64,000 nt of DNA from Spartobacteria bacterium UBA695. GTDB taxonomy: Bacteria > Verrucomicrobiota > Verrucomicrobiia > Chthoniobacterales > Chthoniobacteraceae. Shown here piece by piece: positions 55,404 to 63,712 of the stretch (positions are counted from its first letter, which is position 1; the number at the start of each line of letters is the position of its first letter). Made by a program: the position numbers and the translations under genes. Where the stretch lies: assembly GCA_002298145.1 (NCBI GenBank), contig DBMP01000017.1, positions 1-64,000 on the forward strand, given 5' to 3'. Below the pieces are notes generated by a model, which was not told the DNA's origin, did not search any database, and was given only the letters and a program-made list of their open reading frames with translations.

Positions 55404-57080
55404 CTAAAGCGTTTCTTTTAAAGCCAGAGCCGCCGCCGGGTGGGGCGCGGGGGCGTCGCCGCGCCGAAATTCCTTGAAGGTGAGTTGGTAGCGCTTCATG
55501 CGCAGGCTCATGGTCCTGCGGGTGAGGCCGAGTTCCTTCGACGCGTCGCTGACGTTGCCGTGGTGCAGCCGCAACGCTCCGACGAGCATCTCGTATTCGA
55601 CCGCCGCGAGCTTGGCTTCCAGGCCGCCGGGGATGTTCGTTTCCGAAAACACCGGCAGTTGCAGCGAGAGCGGCAGGTTGTAGCTGTGGATGGCGCTGTC
55701 TTCGGTGAGGATCACCGCCCGCTCGATCACGTTTTCCAGTTCGCGTACGTTGCCCGGCCAGTGGTAGTTGGTGAGCATGTTGAGCGCGGGCGTGGTGATG
55801 CGCGTGATCTGTTTGCCGTTCTCCTTGGCGAAGCGTGCTACGAAATGTTCGGCCAGTGTGATAACGTCGCTGCCCCGGTCCCGCAAGGGTGGGATGACCA
55901 GCGGAAAGACGTTGAGGCGGAAGTAAAGATCCTCGCGGAAGCGGCCTTCCTCGACCATTTTCGCCAGGTCTTTATTGGTGGCGGCGACGATGCGGATGTT
56001 GACCGTTACGGTTGCGTTGCCGCCCACGCGCTCGAACGCCCGCTCCTGGAGCACGCGCAGGAGCTTGGCCTGGACGGAGAGGGAGAGCTCGCCCACTTCG
56101 TCCAAAAACAGGGTGCCGCCGTCGGCTTCCTCAAAGCGCCCCTTGCGTAGCTGCGTGGCCCCGGTAAAGGAGCCTTTTTCGTGGCCGAAGAGCTCGCTTT
56201 CCACGACGCTTTCCGGCAGCGCCGCGCAGTTGAATTTCACCATCGGGCCCGTTGGGTTGGGGCCGTCGTAGTGGATGGCATTGGCGATCATTTCCTTGCC
56301 CACGCCGCTCTCGCCGAGGAGCAGCACGGTGGTCTTGGTCTTGGCCACTTTTTGGAGCAGGGCGAAGACCTCCATCATGGCCTTGGAGGAGCCGATGATG
56401 TTGGAGGGTTTGTAGCGGGCCTGGAGCTCATCCACCAACTGCCGGTGGCGCTGTTCCCAGAGCACTTTGTCGATGTTCTCCACCAGGAAGAGTTCCACGG
56501 CCTGGGCGAGCATGTAGGAGGCGACGACGAGTACGTCGAGGTGTTTGGAAAGCAGCTCTTCGTTGTCGTAGAGCCGCAGGGCGTTGATGGTTCCGAGGAC
56601 TTTCTGGCCCCGCAGAATCGGTACGCAGATGAAGGATTTGTCGCGGTCCTTGACCCTCAGGAGGCTGCCGGTGCGGTTCAAGAACGCGGGCTCGTCGCCG
56701 ATCCGGGGTACGATGATCGGCTTGGCGTTTTCCACGACTTGGCCGGTGATGCCCTCGCCCGGCAGGTAGACGCCCCGGGCCTGTTCTTCGCCGGTGAGGC
56801 CGACCGATTTGTGGATGAAAATGCGCCCGGTCTCGCGGTGGTGCAGGTTGATCATGGCCTGCTCCACGCCCATATCAAGGCGCATGTAGTTGAGGAGGGC
56901 GTCGAGGGCCAGAGAGAGGTCGTTCTGGGTCGAGATGGCCCGGCCCATGGCGAAAAGCAACGGGACGATCCGCCCCCGGCAGATGCCCGCGTGGCATTCT
57001 TTGAGTTTCGGGTTGTTGTGTTTGGCAACCCCGGTGTAGCACTCCTTTGCAAATGTATGGCTGTGTTGGCTTTCGCACAT
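55404..57080 (-). CDS. anfA: Sigma-54 activator AnfA (NifA/VnfA family)
   Basis: 558 residues. An N-terminal Cys cluster (C2, C14, C29, C34, the last two as ECHAGICRG) precedes a GAF domain (about 45-205). The AAA+ domain has Walker A LGESGVGKE, the sigma-54 contact ESELFGHEKGSFTGA, and GGTLFLDEVGEL. A Fis-type HTH ends the protein (VSDASKELGLTRRTMSLRMKRY). It activates anf transcription. The C-X4-C pair matches the metal-binding motif known for AnfA; the linker before the HTH has no Cys, unlike rhizobial NifA. It has its own sigma-54 promoter and two upstream dyads. Confidence 0.93.
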   Translation of the reverse strand: MCESQHSHTFAKECYTGVAKHNNPKLKECHAGICRGRIVPLLFAMGRAISTQNDLSLALDALLNYMRLDMGVEQAMINLHHRETGRIFIHKSVGLTGEEQARGVYLPGEGITGQVVENAKPIIVPRIGDEPAFLNRTGSLLRVKDRDKSFICVPILRGQKVLGTINALRLYDNEELLSKHLDVLVVASYMLAQAVELFLVENIDKVLWEQRHRQLVDELQARYKPSNIIGSSKAMMEVFALLQKVAKTKTTVLLLGESGVGKEMIANAIHYDGPNPTGPMVKFNCAALPESVVESELFGHEKGSFTGATQLRKGRFEEADGGTLFLDEVGELSLSVQAKLLRVLQERAFERVGGNATVTVNIRIVAATNKDLAKMVEEGRFREDLYFRLNVFPLVIPPLRDRGSDVITLAEHFVARFAKENGKQITRITTPALNMLTNYHWPGNVRELENVIERAVILTEDSAIHSYNLPLSLQLPVFSETNIPGGLEAKLAAVEYEMLVGALRLHHGNVSDASKELGLTRRTMSLRMKRYQLTFKEFRRGDAPAPHPAAALALKETL

Positions 57081-57107
57081 AGAGATGGATTCCCTATGGC
57101 TGTCCTT

Positions 57108-57123
57108 AGCACTCTACATGCCA
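57108..57123 (-). promoter_or_regulatory. Sigma-54 (-24/-12) promoter of anfA
   Basis: On the minus strand, TGGCATGTAGAGTGCT has GG and GC at correct spacing and the same TGGCATG start and TGCT end as the anfH promoter. Transcription would begin near 57097, giving a short leader to ATG 57080. It suggests that anfA is itself activated by an NtrC-class protein, perhaps AnfA. Confidence 0.7.
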
Positions 57124-57221
57124 TGGGGCCGAATTGGGCGAAATCATCTGGACCTTTTGGGTACAAAGGCGTTTTGACGGCCATTTTCGGGAAATGGCGC
57201 AGGTGGCTCCAACCTTGAAAT

Positions 57222-57235
57222 GCACCGAATGGTGC
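57222..57235 (-). promoter_or_regulatory. AnfA/VnfA-like dyad 1 upstream of anfA
   Basis: GCAC-CGAATG-GTGC (plus-strand reading) is a perfect dyad of four-base half-sites around six bases. Its centre lies 31 bases (three helical turns) from the second dyad, so both face the same side of DNA. Confidence 0.6.
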
Positions 57236-57252
57236 AAACCGGGCCTGGAAAT

Positions 57253-57266
57253 GTACCGAAACGTAC
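57253..57266 (-). promoter_or_regulatory. AnfA/VnfA-like dyad 2 upstream of anfA
   Basis: GTAC-CGAAAC-GTAC is an exact match to the GTAC-N6-GTAC architecture reported for VnfA sites. It lies inside a longer 14-bp perfect stem (57243-57256 with 57263-57276). The distance to the predicted anfA start of transcription is about 160 bases. Confidence 0.7.
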
Positions 57267-57369
57267 ATTTCCAGGCGGGGAACGGGTGCCCCCCCAGGGG
57301 CCTTTCCCTGAGGCTGGAGTGCAGGAAAAGGCGGGGGCTTTTCTATCTATTAATACGGCGAACGCGCGG

Positions 57370-58545
57370 TTAGATGGCGGCCTTCAGCGCATCCGCTTTG
57401 TCCGTTCGCTCCCAGGTGATCGCATCGAGGTCGTCGATTTTTCCGAAGTGGCCGTAGTTGGTCGTTTGGCGATAGATGGGGCGCAGGAGGTCGAGCTGCT
57501 GGACGATGTCGGCCGGTTTGAAGCTGAATACGGAGGTCACCGCTTTCTCGATTTTCTCCTCGTCCACGGTGTTAGTGCCGAAGGTGTCGATTCGGATGCT
57601 CACTGGCTTGGGGTAGCCGATCGCGTAGGCGAACTGGACTTCCGCGCGCTCCGCCAACCCCGCCGCGACGATGTTCTTGGCAACGTAGCGGCCCATGTAG
57701 GCGGCCGAACGGTCCACTTTTGAGGGGTCCTTGCCGGAGAACGCGCCGCCGCCGTGCCGCCCCATGCCGCCGTAGGTATCGACGATGATTTTGCGCCCGG
57801 TTAGGCCGGTGTCGCCCTGCGGGCCGCCAACGACAAAGCGCCCTGTCGGGTTGACTAAATACTCAGTGTTATTCGTGAGCAGGTGCGGCGGGAGCTTTTT
57901 GCGGATCACCTCGCCGATGAGGAAATCCCGAATCTCGCTGTGCTTTACGTCCGCGCTATGCTGGGTGGAGATGACGACGTTGGTGATCTCGACGGGCTGG
58001 TGGCCTTCGTAGCGCACGGAGACCTGCGTTTTGGCGTCCGGGCGCAGCCACTTGACCTCACCGGCCTTGCGGATGCGCGTCAGTTCGCGGCCCAGGCGGT
58101 GGGCGAACATGATCGGCGCGGGCATCAGCTCTTCGGTTTCATTGCAGGCGTAGCCAAACATCAGGCCCTGGTCTCCGGCTCCCTGTTCGGCGTGGCCTTT
58201 GCCATCGGCTGCGACGGTGTCGACGCCTTGCGCGATGTCCGGGCTCTGCGCTGTGATGACGTTAATGATGAAGACCTTGTCGGCGTGGAAAACGTCGTCG
58301 TCGTGAACGTAGCCGATGTCGCGGATTGTCTCGCGCACGATGTCGTTATAGGGCACCTGGGAGGCGGTGGTGATCTCGCCGCCGACCACGACGAGGTTGC
58401 TCTTGGCGTAGACTTCGCAGGCGACGCGGCTGTGGGGATCGCCGATGAGGCAGGCGTCCAGGACGGCGTCGGAGATGCTGTCGCAGACTTTGTCCGGATG
58501 GCCCTCGCCAACGGATTCCGAGGAAAAGATATAGTTTCTAGGCAT
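57370..58545 (-). CDS. metK: S-adenosylmethionine synthetase
   Basis: 391 residues. It makes SAM from methionine and ATP. SSESVGEGHPDKVCDSISDAVLD, GAGDQGLMFGYACNET, GGPQGDTGLTGRKIIVDTYGG and GGGAFSGKDPSKVDRSAAY are all canonical. It is the last gene of the minus-strand run that starts with the NifH-like gene, 31 bases after the permease. No SAM riboswitch fits in that gap. Its place suggests that methionine made or saved upstream is turned to SAM. Confidence 0.98.
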   Translation of the reverse strand: MPRNYIFSSESVGEGHPDKVCDSISDAVLDACLIGDPHSRVACEVYAKSNLVVVGGEITTASQVPYNDIVRETIRDIGYVHDDDVFHADKVFIINVITAQSPDIAQGVDTVAADGKGHAEQGAGDQGLMFGYACNETEELMPAPIMFAHRLGRELTRIRKAGEVKWLRPDAKTQVSVRYEGHQPVEITNVVISTQHSADVKHSEIRDFLIGEVIRKKLPPHLLTNNTEYLVNPTGRFVVGGPQGDTGLTGRKIIVDTYGGMGRHGGGAFSGKDPSKVDRSAAYMGRYVAKNIVAAGLAERAEVQFAYAIGYPKPVSIRIDTFGTNTVDEEKIEKAVTSVFSFKPADIVQQLDLLRPIYRQTTNYGHFGKIDDLDAITWERTDKADALKAAI

Positions 58546-58576
58546 GATGTTTGATCTTCTGAAAATCGACTAGTGA

Positions 58577-59887
58577 CTAATGTGCCAGGTGGTAGGGGTA
58601 GACGGCGTAGAAGAGCAGCGAGAGCGCGGCGAGCACCCACAAGGGGAGGGGAACTTCGCGGCGGCGGCCTGTGATCAGCTTGAAAAAGGGATAGCTGATG
58701 AGCCCGGCGGTGACGCCGACGCCGATGTTGTAGGAAAAGCTGATGAGCACGATGGTGAGGAAGGCGGGGATGAGCTCGGTGAAGTCGGCGAAGTTGATTT
58801 TCGCGACGGGAGCGATCATGAACACGCCGATGATGATGAGCGCGGTTCCGTAGGCGTGCGGCGGTACGGCGGTGAAGACCGGTACGAAGAAGAGCGAGAG
58901 CAGGAAGAGCGCGGCGACAACCACTGCGGTGAACCCGGTGCGGCCGCCTTCTTTGATGCCCGCGGCGGATTCGATGTAAACGCCTGAAGTGGTGGTGCCC
59001 AGGATGGGGGCGACGAGGTTGGCGAGCGCGTCGGCGAGCATCGGTTTTTCGATCTCCGGCAGGTTGCCGTGTTTGTCCAGCAAGCCCGCGAGCGAGGAGA
59101 GGCCGATCAAGGTCCCCACGGTATCGACAAACGCCATGACGAATACGATGACGACGACGGGAAAGGCTTTTGGCGAGAGCGCTCCAAGGATGTCGAGCTG
59201 GCCCAGCAACGGCAGCGGGCTGGGGGGCAGCGCGATCCAGGCTCCGGGCGCTTTGCTGATGCCAAAGCCGATGGAAAGCAGCGTGACGGTCAGGATGCCG
59301 ATGATCATGGCACCGTGCACGCGTTTGACGACGAGCCAGGCGATGAGGAAGAAGCCGCCAATGGCGAGCAGCACGGGCGGGGCTGACAGGGAGCCGAGGC
59401 AAACGGGTGCGCCGGGAATGCCGCAGGCGACGATGCCGGTTTCGTTTAGGCCGATGAAGGTCAGGAAGAGCCCGATGCCGACGGAAAAGCTGTATTTAAG
59501 CGAAAGCGGAATGGCGTTGGCCATCCAACTCCGCACGTTGAGGAGCGTCAGGACGGTGAAGAGAACGCCCGCGATGAAGATTGCGCCGAGGGCGGTCTGC
59601 CATGGAAAGCCGAGGACTTTGACGACGGTAAACGCGATGAATGCGTTCTCGCCCATGTAGGGCGCGATGGCGAAGGGGCGCTTGGCGTAGAGCCCGATGA
59701 AGAGCGTTCCGAAAGCTGCCGAGAGGATGGTGGCGGTCATCGACGGGCCCTTGGGGATGCCCGCGGCCTCAAGGATTGCCGGGTTGACGATGATGATGTA
59801 GGCGAGCGTCAGGAAGGTGGTGATCCCGGCGACGATTTCCTGGCGATAGCCGGTTTGGTGGCGCTCGAAATGGAAGTAACGGTGCAT
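58577..59887 (-). CDS. NCS2-family purine permease (AzgA-like)
   Basis: 436 residues with about 12-14 membrane spans. The AzgA group is marked by the short N-terminus FERHQTGYRQEIVAGITTFLTLAYIIIVNP, ENAFIAFTVV, and MAFVDTVGTLIG, GTTTSGVYIESAAGIKEGGRTG. It should import adenine, guanine or hypoxanthine with protons. In this cluster adenine released by the adjacent exported nucleosidase is a natural substrate. The ATG at 59887 is the usual start; longer versions add Pro/Arg-rich residues. Confidence 0.9.
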   Translation of the reverse strand: MHRYFHFERHQTGYRQEIVAGITTFLTLAYIIIVNPAILEAAGIPKGPSMTATILSAAFGTLFIGLYAKRPFAIAPYMGENAFIAFTVVKVLGFPWQTALGAIFIAGVLFTVLTLLNVRSWMANAIPLSLKYSFSVGIGLFLTFIGLNETGIVACGIPGAPVCLGSLSAPPVLLAIGGFFLIAWLVVKRVHGAMIIGILTVTLLSIGFGISKAPGAWIALPPSPLPLLGQLDILGALSPKAFPVVVIVFVMAFVDTVGTLIGLSSLAGLLDKHGNLPEIEKPMLADALANLVAPILGTTTSGVYIESAAGIKEGGRTGFTAVVVAALFLLSLFFVPVFTAVPPHAYGTALIIIGVFMIAPVAKINFADFTELIPAFLTIVLISFSYNIGVGVTAGLISYPFFKLITGRRREVPLPLWVLAALSLLFYAVYPYHLAH

Positions 59888-59969
59888 GGAGAAGGGGAGG
59901 ATACCAGTTTTACTGCGGCGGAGGTAGCCTGCGCGTTTAAAAAAAATGAAAGGGACCGGGAAACGGGTA

Positions 59970-60953
59970 TCATTTTGCCGCGGCGGTGGGCGGGAGGGCA
60001 TTGAGGTAGGCGAGGACGACGGTGGCGGAGTTCTCGGCGGCTAGTTTGAGAAACACGGGGAGATCGTTCTTGCCCTCGCCGCCTCCCGCGAGGTCGGAAA
60101 GGGAGCGGAAGGCGATGAAGGGGACGCAGTTGACGTAGGCGACCGTGGCCACCGCTGCGGTTTCCATGTCCAGCGCGTTGGCCTGGAAGCTCTCCCAGAC
60201 CCACTGGCGGTATTCGGTATTATTGACAAACGTGGACCCGCTGACGCCGTGGCCGCCCACGACGACCCGGGGTGTGTGCGAAAGCTGCTTTTCATCGGAC
60301 GTATGGCCGGAAAGCCGGATGTCGCCCGCGATGCGCTCGACGGTTTTCAGGGCTTCGGGGTCCGCAGGGAACCAGAAGATTTTCTCCGATTGCTCACTGT
60401 TCTTGCGAGTCACCAGGACGTGGTGCGGAAAGATCATGCCGTAGTTTGGAAACTCGCCCGGGAAAGGCCCTTGGTCCCAGCCGTCGGCGGTTTTCCGCGC
60501 GAAGACCTGCTCCTGGTACTGACCCCAGTCGGCGGGGACGGTGACGTCGCCCACGTGCAGGCCCGGATTCACGCCGCCCGCGATGCCCGAGAAGATGACC
60601 TGGCGCACGGCGAAGCGGTCGAGCAGGCTCTGGGTCGTCATCGCGGCGTTGACCATGCTGATGCCGCTTAGGAGCAGCACTACGTCATGCCCGGCGAGCT
60701 TCCCGACATAGTGGCGGCGGCCATTGATGACCCGCTCGGCGGTGATCTGCGCCTCGTCGCGGAGTTTCTGCAACTCGGGAGGGAAGGCGGAGATGATGGC
60801 CAGGCGCGGGGTGGCGTCGAATTCCCCGGCAGGGTCGTGGGCTTGGAGCGCGCCTGCCGCCAGGAAGCAAAACCACAACAGCAGCCAACAGAGGGAGGTC
60901 CTGCGGCGGAGCGGAGTGGTAATTGCGGGGAAGGTGAAGTATGATAAAATCAT
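59970..60953 (-). CDS. Exported MTA/SAH nucleosidase-family protein
   Basis: 327 residues. A signal peptide (RRRTSLCWLLLWFCFLAAGALQA) is followed by a PNP/UDP-type nucleosidase domain: LAIISAFPPELQKLRDEAQ, SGIAGGVNPGLHVGDVTVP, ALDMETAAVATVAYVN and FRSLSDLAGG, which holds the catalytic Asp. Such enzymes split methylthioadenosine or S-adenosylhomocysteine to adenine and a thioribose. Export is unusual for this family. It starts 5 bases after the nitrogenase-like beta gene and is followed by the purine permease, so the steps may be linked. Confidence 0.82.
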   Translation of the reverse strand: MILSYFTFPAITTPLRRRTSLCWLLLWFCFLAAGALQAHDPAGEFDATPRLAIISAFPPELQKLRDEAQITAERVINGRRHYVGKLAGHDVVLLLSGISMVNAAMTTQSLLDRFAVRQVIFSGIAGGVNPGLHVGDVTVPADWGQYQEQVFARKTADGWDQGPFPGEFPNYGMIFPHHVLVTRKNSEQSEKIFWFPADPEALKTVERIAGDIRLSGHTSDEKQLSHTPRVVVGGHGVSGSTFVNNTEYRQWVWESFQANALDMETAAVATVAYVNCVPFIAFRSLSDLAGGGEGKNDLPVFLKLAAENSATVVLAYLNALPPTAAAK

Positions 60954-60958
60954 AACAG

Positions 60959-62287
60959 CTAGATCAGTTTGATGCTCCGGCCCCGTAGCAGGGCGCTGCC
61001 TAGGTCCTCGATAAAGGCGAGGCCCCCTTCGTAGCCCGCGTAGCCCCGGTTGAGAACCAGGCGGTTGGCGACCGGGAAGGAGACGGGCAGGAAGCTGGCG
61101 TGCAGTTCGTCGGCCACGGGGCGGTCGAGTGAGCTGCCGATGATGAGCTCGGCGTGGCTGGCCCGGAGCAGGTCGTCGATCTCTCCGGCGTCTTCGGCAA
61201 AGGCGAGCTTGGCTTTGAAGGTGTCGACTAGACTTTGCAGCGGCTGGGCCCAGGCGTCGCGGGTTTCCTCTGCGAGTGGATCGGTGATGACGATTAGCTT
61301 GGGGATGAGCCCGAGGGTTTCGACCAGGAACTCGGCGGCTCCGGGCACGAACCCGCTCTCACCCACGAGGGCAAACTCTTGCTGGAATCCTCCTGCGTAA
61401 TACTGGGGCGCGATGCGGACGAGGTTGCGCTCGAACCAGCTCTCTTGGGTTTGGCGGTAGGCGGCTAGGCGCGCGGCGTCCACGGGGAGGCGTTCGGCGA
61501 GCGCGTCGAGCAGGGCTCCGGTGGCGCGTGCTCCGACGGGGATGCCGTGGAGCTCGACCCAGGGGGTGCCGTATTTTTCTTCCAACAGCTGCGCGCCATC
61601 GCGGCCCCAGGGCGAGGTGACGACGGTGAGGGCGGCTTGGGGCAGGCGGCGCCAGCGGTCGATGCCGTGGCCGAGGCCGAGCAGCGGGTTGGCGGTGAGG
61701 CCAGCGGCTTCGAAAATGCGCTCCAGCCCGAGGAGGTGGCCTTGCCAGAACGGGTCCTGCTGCGGAATGATGCCCAGGAGATTAACGAGGCCGGGCTCCG
61801 GCGGGAGCTCTGGGCCAGGGATGCCGGGAAGCTGCTCGATGAGGGCGTGCACGGCCAGCTCGTAACCCCGGTGGATCGAACCGCGAAAGCCGGGCGTATT
61901 GGCGTAGATCACGGGCCAGCCTTGTTCGCGGCCCTCCTTGGTCATGGCAGGGATGTCGTCGCCGACCATTTCCGTGGAGCATCCGGTGACGACGACGTAG
62001 AGGTCGCCCTGGAGCAGCTTGATGGTGTTTTTGAGCTGTTCGCGCAGGCGCGATCCGCCGCCGAAGACGACGTGCTTTTCGGTGATATTACTGGATGATA
62101 ACGGGTTTCCCCACGCGGCGCAGGCCGGGATGGCCCCGCCGAATTGGGTGACGCCCTGCTGGTATTGGACGCCGCAGCCCGAGGTGGCATGGATCACCGG
62201 GACGACGCCTTCGATGGCGCCGAAGGTGGCCAGCGCGCCGTGGAGGGCGCAGCTGCCCCGCGAGCGTTCGATGTAGCTTGTGCTCAT
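60959..62287 (-). CDS. Nitrogenase component 1-like protein, NifK-like subunit
   Basis: 442 residues. The fold is that of nitrogenase component 1: RGSCALHGA (C13), HATSGCGVQY (C38) and VVTGCSTEMVGDDI (C103) match the three P-cluster cysteines of NifK, with the C13-C38 spacing of 25 as in NifK C70-C95. YANTPGFRGSIHRGYELAVHALIEQ is also NifK/AnfK-like. A fourth Cys (C56) lies nearby. It starts within the stop of the NifD-like gene (TAATG). It should pair with that protein to form a reductase fed by the NifH-like ATPase. Not nifN: the partners differ. Confidence 0.85.
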   Translation of the reverse strand: MSTSYIERSRGSCALHGALATFGAIEGVVPVIHATSGCGVQYQQGVTQFGGAIPACAAWGNPLSSSNITEKHVVFGGGSRLREQLKNTIKLLQGDLYVVVTGCSTEMVGDDIPAMTKEGREQGWPVIYANTPGFRGSIHRGYELAVHALIEQLPGIPGPELPPEPGLVNLLGIIPQQDPFWQGHLLGLERIFEAAGLTANPLLGLGHGIDRWRRLPQAALTVVTSPWGRDGAQLLEEKYGTPWVELHGIPVGARATGALLDALAERLPVDAARLAAYRQTQESWFERNLVRIAPQYYAGGFQQEFALVGESGFVPGAAEFLVETLGLIPKLIVITDPLAEETRDAWAQPLQSLVDTFKAKLAFAEDAGEIDDLLRASHAELIIGSSLDRPVADELHASFLPVSFPVANRLVLNRGYAGYEGGLAFIEDLGSALLRGRSIKLI

Positions 62288-63708
62288 TATTTGACTTCCT
62301 GTTTGATGTGCCAATCGGCGCTGCGGCGGGTCCATGCCTCTTGGTAGGGGAGGCGCGCCCGGGCGGCGAGCGAGGAGAGAAACGCTTGGTTGCGCAGGGC
62401 CTTGCCGGTTTCGTGCGCAAAGGCCTGGATGCCCGCGTAGCCAAGGATGGGCAGGCGGGGAAGGAAGACGGGCGGGATGCCGAGCTGGGCTGCCTGCACC
62501 AGGTGGACGCCGCTGCCGATGTAGAGCTGAGGCTGAAGGCGCTTGAGCAGGTTGATCTCCTCGAAGCCCTGGCCGTTGCCGATGTGAAGCTGCAAGGCGG
62601 GCGAGCGCTCCTGGTATTTCGCGACGGCTTCGAGGTGCAGCCGGTCGAGGTGCGTTACGGTGAGCCCCGCGATTTCGCCACCGAGTTCCTGGATCAAATC
62701 GAGCACACCCAGGGCCGTGGCGGGGGCGGCGCTGACGTAGACGCGAACGCCTCGCAGCGGCGCCGCCTCCACGACGTGCGCGATGGCTGCGGCTTCTTTG
62801 GCATGGAGTTCGCGTGCTTGGGCTTCTTTGCCAAGCGCCTGGCCGAGCGCGGCGATCCAGTTGCGCGTGCCCGCGAGGCCGATGGGCCGGGGCACTTGCA
62901 GAAATGGGACGCAGTGAAGATTCTGCAACGCTTCGCCCAGGTAGTGCCCGGCGTCGAAGTCGAGCGGCAGCGAAAGGCGGGCCGTCGCTGCGCGGGAAAA
63001 ATCCTCCACGGCGGCTCCGTGCGGGAACGTGAGGGCATCGACGCCCAAGGCCGCGACGAGGCGCTGCGCTTCGCGGCGGTCGGGCTCGGATTCCGTAGTG
63101 GCAAGGAGGTTGATCCATTCGCCACGGGCCTCGGCGGCGGGCTGGGGCAGGTATTTGATGAAGCTGTGAAAGACGGCGTCGTAGCCCTGCGCGGAGGATT
63201 TCGACGCGAATCCGGAGGTGAAGATGGGCAGGATGACGACGCCCAGCTCTTCGCTCAGCTCGCCCACCACGGAGAGGATGTCGTCGTTATTAATGGCGAC
63301 GGGCGGTGTGGCGACGATGAAGATGGCCTTGGGCCGGTAGCGCCGGTAGAGAGCGGCGACGGCGGCGCGGAGTTTGGAATCCGCGCCCATGATGGTCTCG
63401 CGCTGGGTCAGGTTGGTGACGAGCCAGGGCCCGGCATGTTCGGCGAGCGACTGCCGGAGGCGCGAGGCGGCGCACCCCCGGGGGCCGTGGATAATGACGC
63501 CCGTGTCCCGAAGGCCCGAGAGGACCTCCAGGGCGACGAAGAGATCATCGGGAGCGCTTTGGCTGAAGGTGCGGATGCGCTGGTCGACTTCCGCGCCGCC
63601 ATATTCCTTGAGCAGCGCGCGGGCTTCGCCGAGGTAGGCGCTGACGCTGTCGAGGCGCTTCTCGCGGCTGGCGGGGGCGCGGCCTGGGTAATCGTTTAGG
63701 GTGGACAC
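62287..63708 (-). CDS. Nitrogenase component 1-like protein, NifD-like subunit with few cysteines
   Basis: 473 residues. VIIHGPRGCAASRL places C79 at the second P-cluster Cys of NifD (C88), and IVATPPVAINNDDI lines up with the STCPVGLIGDD region but has no Cys. The whole protein has only two cysteines (C79, C266). The region of NifD C275 reads LPLDFDAGHYLGE (no Cys), and the H442 region has no His (IPPVFLPRLPILGYAG). It therefore cannot hold a FeMo-type cofactor in the usual way. With the NifK-like subunit it offers a 3+1 Cys set. GTG start, 4 bases after the NifH-like gene. Confidence 0.82.
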   Translation of the reverse strand: MSTLNDYPGRAPASREKRLDSVSAYLGEARALLKEYGGAEVDQRIRTFSQSAPDDLFVALEVLSGLRDTGVIIHGPRGCAASRLRQSLAEHAGPWLVTNLTQRETIMGADSKLRAAVAALYRRYRPKAIFIVATPPVAINNDDILSVVGELSEELGVVILPIFTSGFASKSSAQGYDAVFHSFIKYLPQPAAEARGEWINLLATTESEPDRREAQRLVAALGVDALTFPHGAAVEDFSRAATARLSLPLDFDAGHYLGEALQNLHCVPFLQVPRPIGLAGTRNWIAALGQALGKEAQARELHAKEAAAIAHVVEAAPLRGVRVYVSAAPATALGVLDLIQELGGEIAGLTVTHLDRLHLEAVAKYQERSPALQLHIGNGQGFEEINLLKRLQPQLYIGSGVHLVQAAQLGIPPVFLPRLPILGYAGIQAFAHETGKALRNQAFLSSLAARARLPYQEAWTRRSADWHIKQEVK

Positions 63709-63712
63709 GGTG

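Noticed and set aside
58546..58576. SAM riboswitch before metK
   Set aside because: The gap to the permease is only 31 bases and holds no room for the fold.
60959..63118. A longer reading frame fusing extra residues to the NifK-like subunit
   Set aside because: The added 277 residues are Arg/Pro/Ala-rich and read out of frame through the NifD-like gene. The ATG in the TAATG overlap gives a normal start.
60959..63708. The two component-1-like genes as nifE and nifN
   Set aside because: NifE keeps cluster cysteines that the NifD-like protein lacks (only C79 and C266 in 473 residues), and the gene company (nucleosidase, permease, metK) does not fit cofactor assembly.
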